Program-made: the position numbers and the translations under genes
Assembly: GCF_003967175.1 (NCBI RefSeq)
Contig: NZ_AP018553.1
Span: 2,219,982-2,283,981 of the forward strand
From: Sulfodiicoccus acidiphilus
GTDB lineage: Archaea > Thermoproteota > Thermoprotei_A > Sulfolobales > Sulfolobaceae
Reading direction: 5' to 3'
DNA: 64,000 nucleotides
The notes under the pieces: model-generated
What the model saw: only the letters and a program-made list of their open reading frames with translations
Databases searched by the model: none
What the model was told of the DNA's origin: nothing
In this document: positions 52,776-61,223 of the stretch, piece after piece
Layout: every line of letters starts with the position of its first letter
Position numbering within the stretch: the stretch's first letter is position 1

Positions 52776-54089
52776 TTAGCCAACATTTGAGGGGTCTTTC
52801 CTCCCCTTAACCTCAGAGGAATTAAGTAACGAAGAGAACCTCTTTTTCTTTTCAAGTGAGGCAGCCAACGCTTTAGAGATTAACATATTTCTAGCTGTCC
52901 GATCGTACTTGGAACTGTTGCCTATTACTTTCTTCACTGGGGTGTAGGGAGATTCCCTGAAGTTAGGACTAAGCTCCCTGAGCTTTCCATCCTCTTCCAC
53001 ATACATTGGGAAGCCGATGAAGTTCTCAACTCTTCCTACGACGTCTGCCTTAATTCCCCTAGATGAAAGTTCTCCTATTATGAGATCTGGATGTTTTGTA
53101 AATATCATTATCGAGTCTATTGAGATTCCATAAGGATCCACATTAACATCATCCATGAGTCTAAGGACGTGGGGATCTATCAAGGACCTGAAGATTTCAG
53201 GGTAGATCACCAGTGAAGTCGATGTTAGCCTCGAAACCTCAAGCGCATCTCCCCTTATCCCTCCGTTAGTGACATCTGTCATGGCATCCACGTAATCTAG
53301 CAGCCGATCTCTCACCAACTGACACGACAATAGATCGTACAAGTTAATAGTGGCCTCTACTACATCCGGTCTGCCGTGATAAATAGCTGTGGCTGTAACT
53401 GTTCCTCCTCCATGACCCTCAGTCATGACCACGTAGTGGCCGGGCTTCACATTTGCTCTGCCGAGCGGTTTGGGAGGCGCCTTAGCAATAGCTCCCACCC
53501 CACCGCTTATCCTTTCCCCTATCACTACATCGCCTCCTATTCTGAGCGTGCTTCCCGCGAGTATCCTTATCTTTAGGAAATCGGTCACAGTCGTGACTCC
53601 AGCCTCGAAGTCAAACAGCATTGAGACGTCGCTATCGTCAGACAGGTGTATGTCAACCAACACCCCCAGTGGCCTTCCTCCCTTCACCATCACGTCCCTG
53701 AGGGCCGCCCTAGTAGCATGGAACCCAGCTAAGTAAGGAAAAAAGCTCAACCTAGAATGAATTCCGTCTACGGAAACAAGGACGTCCTCAGCTAGACCAG
53801 CGTCGTCGAAAGAACGAGGATCTGATCCTGAGGCCTCAAGTAACGCCGAGTGAACGTCGTAATCTCCGACACCTCTAGACCCTAATCCGGCCTCTCCTGC
53901 CCGTAGACCTACTGGAGAGAAGGAGAACTGGTTAGAGCTCCTCGAGTTCCTAACCTCCTCCACTAATGCTTCGATGAAGGGATCTCTTCCCTGGACATTT
54001 CCTCTATAAATAGAGATTAGTTTCGGTAATTCATTGAAAGGATCTCTTCCAGAATCCAGAAGACGCCTAGTTATTCCTTCAAGATCCAT
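52776..54089 (-). CDS. AIR synthase-related protein (PurM/SelD/ThiL superfamily), function unknown
   Basis: About 437 residues from ATG 54089 (MDLEGITRR). The N-terminal 100 residues are helical and unique. The PurM-like ATP-binding region follows: GVGDYDVHSALLEASGSDPRSFDDAGLAEDVLVSVDGIHSRLSFFPYLAGFHATRAALRDVMVKGGRPLGVLVDIHLSDD. Then YVVMTEGHGGGTVTATAIYHG and DAMTDVTNGGIRGDALEVSR belong to the C-terminal half. It resembles the AIR synthase-related proteins of methanogens and Sulfolobales rather than SelD, as no Sec/Cys site is present. Divergent from the 87-residue gene at 54123, which rules out the upstream start at 54146. Confidence 0.82.
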   Translation of the reverse strand: MDLEGITRRLLDSGRDPFNELPKLISIYRGNVQGRDPFIEALVEEVRNSRSSNQFSFSPVGLRAGEAGLGSRGVGDYDVHSALLEASGSDPRSFDDAGLAEDVLVSVDGIHSRLSFFPYLAGFHATRAALRDVMVKGGRPLGVLVDIHLSDDSDVSMLFDFEAGVTTVTDFLKIRILAGSTLRIGGDVVIGERISGGVGAIAKAPPKPLGRANVKPGHYVVMTEGHGGGTVTATAIYHGRPDVVEATINLYDLLSCQLVRDRLLDYVDAMTDVTNGGIRGDALEVSRLTSTSLVIYPEIFRSLIDPHVLRLMDDVNVDPYGISIDSIMIFTKHPDLIIGELSSRGIKADVVGRVENFIGFPMYVEEDGKLRELSPNFRESPYTPVKKVIGNSSKYDRTARNMLISKALAASLEKKKRFSSLLNSSEVKGRKDPSNVG

Positions 54090-54122
54090 ACCGTTAATAA
54101 ATGCGACTATAAAATATGGGTT

Positions 54123-54386
54123 GTGGGAGCGCCAATAGTTGCTCAAGGAGAACCTACGGTGGTAGAGTTTGAGACTGAAGGGGAGATCCCCTGGGTCACC
54201 ATAAAGTTAAAGGACGGCTCCGTCCTTAAAATGAAAGTTTTCGTTACGGGAGTAATACGCGTTGGAAACGACCCCAACACTGGACTTCCCATTTACGCAA
54301 TTCAGACACAACCCGTTATACAGAACGTAAAGATCCCGAGCGAACTAATCAAAAAGCCCGGAAGGGGATCAAACCCCATGACCTAA
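54123..54386 (+). CDS. Small conserved-looking protein of unknown function
   Basis: An 87-residue, beta-rich acidic protein from GTG 54123. The sequence VVEFETEGEIPWVTIKLKDGSVLKMKVFVTGVIRVGNDPNTGLP suggests a small barrel; the C-terminal tail KKPGRGSNPMT is disordered. I know no function. A TATA (ctataaaata, 54103-54112) lies 15-20 nt upstream, slightly close for this start. The YjbQ gene starts only 1 bp after its stop, so the two are cotranscribed. Confidence 0.65.
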   Translation: MGAPIVAQGEPTVVEFETEGEIPWVTIKLKDGSVLKMKVFVTGVIRVGNDPNTGLPIYAIQTQPVIQNVKIPSELIKKPGRGSNPMT

Positions 54387-54387
54387 A

Positions 54388-54783
54388 TTGAAGGTCGAAT
54401 TCGAGGTAAACACTTCCTCTAGACTGCAGGCCATAGATATTACTAACGAAGTAAACGATAGGCTTAAGGGAATTGAAGATGGAGTAGTTCTTCTCTATGT
54501 AAAGCACACCACATGCGGCCTCATAGTGAATGAGGCCGAGGAGGGGCTGATGAGTGATTATGTGAAGTGGTTAGGAAGAGTGTTCCCAATAAACGGGGAC
54601 TATCTCCACAATAGAATTGACAATAACGGCCACGCACACCTCTCGAGTGCGATTGTGGGAAACTCGAGACTCTTGCCGGTGAGTAACGGGAAGTTGGATC
54701 TAGGAACTTGGCAGCGCGTGATATTGTTAGAGTTTGACGGACCTAGGAGAAGGGTAATAGGGTTGAAAACGGCAATGAAGTAA
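54388..54783 (+). CDS. YjbQ/UPF0047 family protein (secondary thiamine-phosphate synthase type)
   Basis: A 131-residue single-domain protein starting at TTG 54388. The family signature is complete: GVVLLYVKHTTCGLIVNEAEEGLMSDYVKWL, HNRIDNNGHAHLSSAIVGNSRLLPVSNGKLDLGTWQRVILLEFDGPR. The histidines in KHTTC and NGHAHL are the conserved metal/ligand residues. Weak thiamine-phosphate synthase activity is reported for this family, but the natural role is unclear. Follows the 87-residue gene directly. Confidence 0.92.
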   Translation: MKVEFEVNTSSRLQAIDITNEVNDRLKGIEDGVVLLYVKHTTCGLIVNEAEEGLMSDYVKWLGRVFPINGDYLHNRIDNNGHAHLSSAIVGNSRLLPVSNGKLDLGTWQRVILLEFDGPRRRVIGLKTAMK

Positions 54784-54824
54784 AGCTTTTTTCCCGTCAC
54801 TGCAGTACACCTTGTGGTAATTTA

Positions 54825-55133
54825 ATGCCCCCTCTACTTTCGTTCTCACTCTCTCACAGGTTAAGCGAATGTGACGATGAGGAGTGCATAGAACAACTGG
54901 CAGATGAATATATTGAGTTCCTAAGGAGAGGAGGAGAGGATTCAGGTTGGGTAGAAGAGAGGACCGAAGACGAAGCAGATTTCGACAAGTCATTTCTCTT
55001 CATTGAAGCCCTTCTCAAGAGGGTTATTGAGACCGATATAGAACCCCAGGTCCTTTTGATGTTGTTGGAGAGGGACCTCGGGGAAAGTCACCCCGTCGTC
55101 CTCATACTTAAGGAGGAGCTGGAAGGAGAGTAG
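54825..55133 (+). CDS. Small acidic helical protein, function unknown
   Basis: A 102-residue, Glu/Asp-rich, mostly helical protein (ECDDEECIEQLADEYIEFLRRGGED; FIEALLKRVIETDIEPQVLLMLLERDLGE). No domain is recognised. It begins 42 bp after YjbQ on the same strand and ends 87 bp before tyrS, so it may be part of that transcript. The composition matches neighbouring genes, supporting a genuine gene. Confidence 0.55.
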   Translation: MPPLLSFSLSHRLSECDDEECIEQLADEYIEFLRRGGEDSGWVEERTEDEADFDKSFLFIEALLKRVIETDIEPQVLLMLLERDLGESHPVVLILKEELEGE

Positions 55134-55219
55134 TGTTTCCGTTCCGGAGTGCGGCAGTGCCCGGGACTCATTACTTTTTATTACGGGAGTTAAAGGGTAT
55201 TTAGTTAGGGGTTTCACAT

Positions 55220-56296
55220 TTGGATGTAAACGAGCGTTTACGTTTGCTCACGCGCAACCTCGAGGAAGTAGTAACCCTTGAGGAGCTCAAATCCAAGGTA
55301 AGTACGGGGGAGAAGCTTAAGGGTTACATTGGGTTTGAACCAAGCGGGCCTTTCCACCTTGGCTGGCTCATCTGGGCAAGGAAGTTAAGCGACATGCAGA
55401 AGGCGGGAGTACAAATGAATGTCTTAATTGCGACCTGGCACGCATGGATAAACGACAAGATGGGAGGAGATATGGATAAGATAAAGCTAGTAGGAAAATA
55501 TACGATAGAAGTCCTGGGGCAAGTGGGAGTAGACACTGCGAGCTTGAAGGTGCTTGACGCTGAGAACTTCGTGGAGGACAAAGAGTATTGGAAGCTAGTT
55601 CTCAACGTCGCCAAAAACACGAGCCTAGCGAGGATGAAAAGAGCTATGACTATAATGGGGAGGAAAGCTGAGGAGGCCGAGTTAGATACGTCCAAACTAA
55701 TCTACCCAGCAATGCAAGTTTCCGACATCTTTTACATGGACTTAGACTTGGCATTGGGGGGAATTGATCAACGTAAGGCACATATGCTGGCTAGGGATGT
55801 GGCGGACAAACTTGGAAAGAAGAAGGTAATAGGAATGCACGTTCCTCTTCTAGTTGGTCTACAGGGAGGAAGTAGGATGAACTTAGAAGAGGACGAGGCA
55901 CTGAGCACGGTGAAGATGAGCAAGTCAAAGCCAGAGACTGCTATATTCGTCCACGACTCTCCGGAGGAAGTAGAGAGAAAGATAAAGATGGCTTACTGCC
56001 CTGCTGGACAGGTAGATGGTAATCCCATACTCGGGATAAATAGGTACATCATATTTGGGGAAGATGGAGAGACGCTCACGGTGGAGAGACCCGCAAAATA
56101 CGGAGGTGATGTAAAGTTTGAAAGTTACGAGGAGCTTGAAAGAGCATATGTGGACGGAAAGGTTCACCCCCTAGATCTTAAGGCAGCCACGGCTAGGAAA
56201 GTAAATCAGATCCTTGAACCTGTGAGGAAGCACCTCTCCAATCGTTCTGAGTTCGACGCACTGATAAGGAACATAGTGTCTAACGTGACTAGGTGA
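55220..56296 (+). CDS. tyrS: Tyrosyl-tRNA synthetase, archaeal type
   Basis: A 358-residue class I synthetase starting at TTG 55220. The HIGH-like motif is GFEPSGPFHLGWLIWARKL, the tyrosine pocket and IYPAMQVSDIFYMDLDLALGGIDQRKAHMLAR are typical, and the KMSKS motif is STVKMSKSKPETAIFVHDSPEEVERKI. It lacks the C-terminal S4-like domain of bacterial TyrRS, as expected. It is followed after 4 bp by dnaG on the same strand. Confidence 0.95.
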   Translation: MDVNERLRLLTRNLEEVVTLEELKSKVSTGEKLKGYIGFEPSGPFHLGWLIWARKLSDMQKAGVQMNVLIATWHAWINDKMGGDMDKIKLVGKYTIEVLGQVGVDTASLKVLDAENFVEDKEYWKLVLNVAKNTSLARMKRAMTIMGRKAEEAELDTSKLIYPAMQVSDIFYMDLDLALGGIDQRKAHMLARDVADKLGKKKVIGMHVPLLVGLQGGSRMNLEEDEALSTVKMSKSKPETAIFVHDSPEEVERKIKMAYCPAGQVDGNPILGINRYIIFGEDGETLTVERPAKYGGDVKFESYEELERAYVDGKVHPLDLKAATARKVNQILEPVRKHLSNRSEFDALIRNIVSNVTR

Positions 56297-56300
56297 CATT

Positions 56301-57521
56301 ATGTTGAAGTACAACGTTGTTTTCAAATTCGAAGTCGACGGCATAGTTGACAAACCAGACATAATAGGTGCCATATTCGGACAAACCGAGAATCTCTTCG
56401 GGGAGGAGTTCGACCTAAGAGAGCTCCAAGACAAGGGGAGATTGGGAAGAATAACGGTTGAGCTCAGGAGGAGGGATAATAGGACTGAAGGAGAGGTCGT
56501 AATACCCTCAAACCTGGACAGGGTTGAAACAGCACTTATTGCATCAATGATAGAGAACGTAGATAAGGCAGGCCCCTACAATATCAAGTTCCAGCTTGTG
56601 GAGATCCAGGACATTAGAGCAGAGAAGTTAAAGAAGATCATAGACCGTGCTAAGGAGATACTCTCCACTTGGAGTAAGGAGAAAACCTTAGACATAAGAG
56701 AGGTATTAAACGAAGTCACTAGCTCCGTCAGAACTGGGGAAATCATAGAATACGGTCCAGAGAAGCTCCCTGCTGGGCCCAACGTCGATAAGGATCCCAA
56801 CCTCATAATAGTGGAAGGAAGGGCAGATGTCATAAACTTGCTCAGGTACGGCTATAAGAATACCCTAGGAATAGAGGGAGCTACAGGGAGGATTCCCGAG
56901 TCTGCCATAAGACTCTCGAAGCAGAAGAAGATGGTCATCGCGTTCTTGGATGGAGATCATGGAGGGGATCTCATCCTTAAGCAACTCATTAACTCAGACG
57001 CCAGAATAGACTATGTAGCTAGGGCACCACAAGGGAGGGAAGTAGAGGAGCTGACAGGAAAGGAGATAGCCAAGGCCCTCTCCAACATGATGCCCCTAGG
57101 TCAGTACCTCAAGAGGCAGGAAGCTAAGGCTGAGGTTAGAGAAGCCAGAACGGCCACACTAGCACAGACTGTGCAGCCTCAAGAGGTGGTAGTTCAGGAA
57201 CAGAGGCCAGAGGAAGTGATCACCATGCCTAACACTGTCCTAGAGGAGGTAAAGAAGCTCCCTGGCACTCTAGAGGGTATAATCTTCGATGAGTCGTGGA
57301 ATCCTGTTGAGAAAGTGCAGGTTAGGGACATAATACCAAAGCTGGAAAACGGAGGGTCCAACAACGCCACCTACATAATATTTGACGGGGTGATAACGCA
57401 GAGATTACTTGAGCTGGCATCGGAAAGAAATATCAAGCTTCTAGTAGGAGCTAGAGTTGGAGGATTGACTAAAAGGCCTAAAAACGTGAAGATTCTCACC
57501 TTTACCGATATGCTTACATAG
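56301..57521 (+). CDS. dnaG: DnaG-like primase, archaeal
   Basis: A 406-residue Toprim-domain protein of archaea, which has primase activity and also associates with the exosome. The N-terminal domain KYNVVFKFEVDGIVDKPDIIGAIFGQTENLFGEEFDLRELQ is archaea-specific. The Toprim acidic residues are in LIIVEGRADVINLLRYGYKNTLGIEGATG and MVIAFLDGDHGGDLILKQL (DxD). The C-terminal part after a Gln/Glu-rich linker is VKKLPGTLEGIIFDE. Part of an operon with tyrS; the stop lies about 60 bp before mini-element copy C. Confidence 0.95.
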   Translation: MLKYNVVFKFEVDGIVDKPDIIGAIFGQTENLFGEEFDLRELQDKGRLGRITVELRRRDNRTEGEVVIPSNLDRVETALIASMIENVDKAGPYNIKFQLVEIQDIRAEKLKKIIDRAKEILSTWSKEKTLDIREVLNEVTSSVRTGEIIEYGPEKLPAGPNVDKDPNLIIVEGRADVINLLRYGYKNTLGIEGATGRIPESAIRLSKQKKMVIAFLDGDHGGDLILKQLINSDARIDYVARAPQGREVEELTGKEIAKALSNMMPLGQYLKRQEAKAEVREARTATLAQTVQPQEVVVQEQRPEEVITMPNTVLEEVKKLPGTLEGIIFDESWNPVEKVQVRDIIPKLENGGSNNATYIIFDGVITQRLLELASERNIKLLVGARVGGLTKRPKNVKILTFTDMLT

Positions 57522-57579
57522 TGTTTTTACGTTTTCCCTATTGTGGCGGCTCTTACAGGTGGGTTTTAGCGGATTTTCC

Positions 57580-57920
57580 TGACTTCCTCCCCGCCCTGGA
57601 AGGGACGAGGGTTCCCTCCCAAAGGGATCGTCGTTCCCACCATCGGTTCGGGATTACATCCCTCATCTGGTGGGCAGTCGAGTGGATCAGAGATCCACTC
57701 CCATCTGAAGAGGAGGGGACTTTCACCCATTACGTCTAGTCCCTTAAGAGAAGGAGATAATAGCTGCTCCTCCCTCAGTCCCATTAAACCTTAGATCGAG
57801 CTGGGGAGGAGCGTCGTTAGTACCACTAAGAGAAATTTTAACAAAGAAGTATAAATATGAGGGGGCTATCCGTCCCCGCCGTGAAGGGCGAGACTTTCCG
57901 CCCCCTCAACCCCAATTTTC
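57580..57920 (-). mobile_element. Family-1 IS200/IS605-derived mini-element, copy C
   Basis: 341 bp, very close to copy B (differences cluster in a short block and single bases). The minus strand follows TTAC (gtaa at 57921-57924 plus). It has the nested left hairpin (cgcccttcacggcg), the tnpB tail frame with DPLDCPPDEGCNPEP, VGTTIPLGG and PFQGGEEV, and the right-end hairpin plus aggaagtca. The differences between copies mostly keep the frame open. It lies between dnaG and the phosphatase gene. Confidence 0.88.
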
Positions 57921-57998
57921 GTAAAATGGCTTAGCCGAGACATAGCTCCTTTAAGGTCTTACGAGCATGGTATTTGGTTAATCCTTGCTTTAAAGCAG

Positions 57999-58802
57999 GT
58001 GATTGAACTTACCTCCATGGAGTGGAGCGAAGTAAGGACCTTGATTAAGAAGGCGACAGAGATCATGAGGGAACGAGGACCATTATTGAGGATGGAAGCT
58101 AGAACAGTGGGATTTGTTGGAGATACCCATACAGCTCTCGACGTCACAGATAAGGTGATCAAACACTACTTTCCGTTGTTGGACAAGCTAGTATTTCTAG
58201 GAGATTACGTTGACAGAGGAGATACAGGGGTGGAGAATCTAGTACAAATACTCTCCATATTTATAAAAAATCCTGAAAAGGTTATAGTACTTAGAGGAAA
58301 TCATGAGAGTCCTCTCACCAACCTGTACTATGGCTTCTACAGTGAAGTAACGAAGAAGTTCGGAAGTGATGCGTACGTGGAGTTCGAAGAACTTTTCTCC
58401 TCGATGCCCTACGCGGCCTTAGTAAATAAGGTACTATGCGTGCACGGAGGACTATCAAATGGGATCAGGGACGTAGAAGAGATCGAAATGTTACCTTCAT
58501 ATGACATCAATCCCGACGATCCACAGGCGTTCCAAATTCTATGGAACGACCCCAGGGAGGAGGTTACTGGCTTTGTACCAAGTGAGCGAGGTGATGGAGC
58601 CTTCCTGTTTGGAAGGGATGTCACTGAAGAGTTTCTAACCCATAACGACCTTACGAGGTTGATTCGTGGCCACGAGGTAGCTGACGGTTTCAGGTTCGAT
58701 ATGGATGGCAAAGTGATAACAGTGTTTTCGAGTAGGTACCATCACATGTCTGCAGGAATGCTAGTCATGTCCGGGCAGAGCCTTACTAAGATCTATCTCT
58801 AG
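57999..58802 (+). CDS. PPP-family serine/threonine protein phosphatase
   Basis: A 267-residue metallophosphatase (PP1/PP2A type). All PPP signatures are present: GDTHTALDV (GDxHG-like, His partly changed to Thr-Ala), LGDYVDRGDTG, VIVLRGNHESPL, VLCVHGGLS, and RGHEVADGF near the C-terminus. It removes phosphates from Ser/Thr, as known for Sulfolobus PP2A homologues. The start is GTG 57999 or ATG 58017; a TATA-like ctttaaag at 57988-57995 favours 58017. The gene is bracketed by mini-element copies C and D in the same orientation. Confidence 0.93.
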   Translation: MIELTSMEWSEVRTLIKKATEIMRERGPLLRMEARTVGFVGDTHTALDVTDKVIKHYFPLLDKLVFLGDYVDRGDTGVENLVQILSIFIKNPEKVIVLRGNHESPLTNLYYGFYSEVTKKFGSDAYVEFEELFSSMPYAALVNKVLCVHGGLSNGIRDVEEIEMLPSYDINPDDPQAFQILWNDPREEVTGFVPSERGDGAFLFGRDVTEEFLTHNDLTRLIRGHEVADGFRFDMDGKVITVFSSRYHHMSAGMLVMSGQSLTKIYL

Positions 58803-58822
58803 TCATCTCTACTTCTATATGC

Positions 58823-59140
58823 TGACTTCCTCTCCGCCCTGGAAGGGGTTCTACTGCAAAGGTGTCGTGGTTACCACCGTCGGTTCGGGATCGCGTCTCC
58901 GGTGAGCGGTGGGGGGGGGGAACTCTTCCACGTGAAAAGGGGACTTTCGTCGCTGAGCTCCAAATCTCTTGAGGAGGGAATAAGGAAGAATGTTGTTCGT
59001 CTCTCTCCCTAAGTCCCGTTGAGGCCCCAGTGGAGTTGGTGGAGAGACGTCGTTGGTATTTCTGATAGATGTACGGAAAAACTAGTGCAAGGGGGCCATC
59101 CGTCCTCACTACGGTCTTACGCCCTCTTAACTCCTTTTTT
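58823..59140 (-). mobile_element. Family-1 IS200/IS605-derived mini-element, copy D (diverged)
   Basis: About 318 bp. It retains the right end (tgacttcctctccgccctgg on plus), the ggttcggga and cgtgaaaaggggac blocks, the tggagagacgtcgtt block, and a left-end hairpin ending at ctcctttttt next to gtaa (59141-59144 plus, TTAC on minus). The internal tnpB frame is broken, and a run of nine G's has arisen near 58911-58919. So this is an older copy than A-C, but its ends are still recognisable. Confidence 0.78.
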
Positions 59141-59549
59141 GTAACTATTTATGGAAAGAGCGCAAGGATCCTTAATTGTTCCTGGGATTAAGCCGTAGAA
59201 AGTTAACGCCAGGACATATACCCTAATTAAGCTAAAGAACAGTGAGCACCTAGTGAAAATAGACTAAGAAGCTAAAGTTATATCTTAGTTCATGAATGGT
59301 CTAGCCCTTTCTAGACCTCATTTCTAGATAACGAGTACCTAATGTGGTATTAGGAATGGCACCTCCACAGTCGTGTGCACTTACATGCATACGAGATCCA
59401 GATCGAGATTATAACACTTGCATGTTAACTTTCACACATTGCCAAATCACTTTCAACTGTCGTGTGAATAAGAGCTATATTTATTTCGCGCTACTTTTGA
59501 TTTTTCACTGATGAGCTCCTCATGATCTAGAACCTTAACTCCAAATTTT
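59141..59549. other. Intergenic DNA with a segment shared with 27701-27850
   Basis: No gene is seen. From gttaacg at 59202 to about 59320 the sequence parallels the DNA right after the nested elements at 27701: the blocks agaacagtga, tgaaaatagactaag, taaagttatatct and catgaatggtctag recur in the same order. The rest (59320-59540) is AT-rich and unassigned. Confidence 0.4.
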
Positions 59550-59858
59550 CTACTCTATTACAAGGATGTTGGAGTATGGGAATCCCATACTTACAAGAAT
59601 CTCTTTGATTCTTTCCCTATGGTCTCCTTGAAGTTCTATCCTGTTGTTTTTGACCGTACCGCCTGTGGCGAGCTTTGACTTGAGGTCTGATGCTATTTTC
59701 TTCAAATCGTGATCTGAGCTATCTATCCCTTCAATTATTGTAACGTCCTTACCATATCTTCTCTTCTCTAGTTTTATCTTAATTAATTGCTCCTCCTTAT
59801 TTAACTGCTCACAGACCTCAGGAGGTAGCCCTCCACACAGACTTGTATCTTCAGCCAT
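59550..59858 (-). CDS. Translation initiation factor aIF1 (SUI1 family)
   Basis: About 102 residues from ATG 59858 ([19 protein letters not shown]). The SUI1 domain is clear: [68 protein letters not shown], with GT-like turn and QGDHR. It monitors start-codon selection on the 30S subunit. A six-codon-longer start is possible. A TATA-like element is not obvious; the gap to the upstream CobT-like gene is only 65 bp, so cotranscription is likely. Confidence 0.95.
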   Translation of the reverse strand: MAEDTSLCGGLPPEVCEQLNKEEQLIKIKLEKRRYGKDVTIIEGIDSSDHDLKKIASDLKSKLATGGTVKNNRIELQGDHRERIKEILVSMGFPYSNILVIE

Positions 59859-59923
59859 CTGTAAAATCCAGCTCACGTCCCGATCTTTTGAACTTTTCTG
59901 TTGAAGAAGGTCACCAAGCTATC

Positions 59924-60913
59924 TCAACTCACGTTTAATTTCGTTAGCATAATATACTCTCGTTCTATGGACTCTATAACTCTTTGATGCCCGAACGCGG
60001 AAATAGCCATGTAACTTAATCCTCCAGCCCCTACCCCTTCCTTAACATACCCTTCTTCGTAGGCTCTTAGTCCAGGGAACTTAGAGTCAGAGAGGTCTAG
60101 GGTGGAGTTGCTCACCTTCACACCTAATTCCTTAGCGAGTCCAAGGAAGTCTGCTGACGGGTCTTCGACTACCCATTTTGTCGTAATTATTTCTACTTCG
60201 TCTATGGGAAAGGAAAGTGCCTTCAATATCGCGACTACAGCAAGCATTTGTGTTCCCCCCGCAAGGACCTTCCTTCCCTTAAAACCCGCCATTAAACCAG
60301 CAATTGCCGTCAGCACAGGGTCCGTTAAAGCCGCAATTCTAGGTAACAACTCTTTGGGAGCATTGGCAATAGCTTGAGAAATGACCCTTCTCTTCAGTTC
60401 CTTTGGATTATGAGGAGAAGTAGAGCTGGTTCTATCTCCAGCTTCATATCCTAGTCCCACTAGAGTCGCTGCCGCCGTAGTTGTTCCTCCTGGAATAGAT
60501 TCGCCAACGATTAGAGAACCCACGAAATCCAGGGATGCTCCCAACTGTTTGGCCATACCGAAAATTTCCTCAAATTCCTCCTTTAGGAAAGCACGTTTCC
60601 TAATGTCCCTGCCAGGAGTCTCTCCTACTCGAAGATATGGAACCTGAGGGTTTATCCTTGATCCAGCATTTACAACCAAATGAGGTATTCCTAGGAGCTT
60701 TATGGATGCCCTAGAGATTATGGCGGGCGTAGGTATTCCAGAAGGAGTTACTGGGATCCCTACTATACTCTTCGTAGAACCTGTGAGGAGATATTCGGCA
60801 TCGGCAGCTGGTGTGAACAGAGTCAGTTCTGGAGACGCCCCGGCCAACGTAATTCCAGGTATGAGACTAGTATCGGTAGTTCCTATTACAAGTAGGAAGA
60901 GATCCAAATTCAC
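59924..60913 (-). CDS. CobT-like nicotinate-nucleotide phosphoribosyltransferase (UPF0284)
   Basis: A 329-residue protein of the archaeal branch of the CobT family, which prepares alpha-ribazole phosphate for cobamide assembly. Segments: SIVGIPVTPSGIPTPAIISRAS, SRINPQVPYLRVGETPGRDIR, VGESIPGGTTTAAATLVGLGYEAGDRTSSTSPHNPKELK, RKVLAGGTQMLAVVAILKAL, and YVKEGVGAGGLSYMA with a Glu near the C-terminus that acts as base. The radical SAM/B12-type protein in the same window fits a cobamide-using host. Upstream of aIF1. Confidence 0.9.
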   Translation of the reverse strand: MNLDLFLLVIGTTDTSLIPGITLAGASPELTLFTPAADAEYLLTGSTKSIVGIPVTPSGIPTPAIISRASIKLLGIPHLVVNAGSRINPQVPYLRVGETPGRDIRKRAFLKEEFEEIFGMAKQLGASLDFVGSLIVGESIPGGTTTAAATLVGLGYEAGDRTSSTSPHNPKELKRRVISQAIANAPKELLPRIAALTDPVLTAIAGLMAGFKGRKVLAGGTQMLAVVAILKALSFPIDEVEIITTKWVVEDPSADFLGLAKELGVKVSNSTLDLSDSKFPGLRAYEEGYVKEGVGAGGLSYMAISAFGHQRVIESIEREYIMLTKLNVS

Positions 60914-61223
60914 CCCACAACTCGAGAGATTAGGAATTGACTTATAAAAAGGGAGCCTTAGAGCTGGGTTAACAGTCCTAGAGGTTTGGAGTCCCCCTCA
61001 GGGCTATTTCTGAGTTCTTGGTTTACCACCCTCAATTTCATCATTTCATTGCTAATGGCAGGAAGCCCCCTCAATTCGTCTGCGGTAGAACAGCTAACCT
61101 AGTCTCAAAAGCGAATTCCTCTCCCAGGGTTTCCTCAGCCCACAGCTCTTAGGGAATTTGGAGATACGGATTGGAACGCGCTTTATTGATGTGTCTAGTT
61201 CGAATCCTCCCATTGTGTTTTTT
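60914..61223. other. Intergenic stretch, weak IS-like remnant
   Basis: No gene is seen. A gaagccccctcaattcgtctgcgg segment near 61060-61085 resembles a worn right-end hairpin of IS200/IS605, but the support is slight. The remainder is featureless. Confidence 0.3.
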
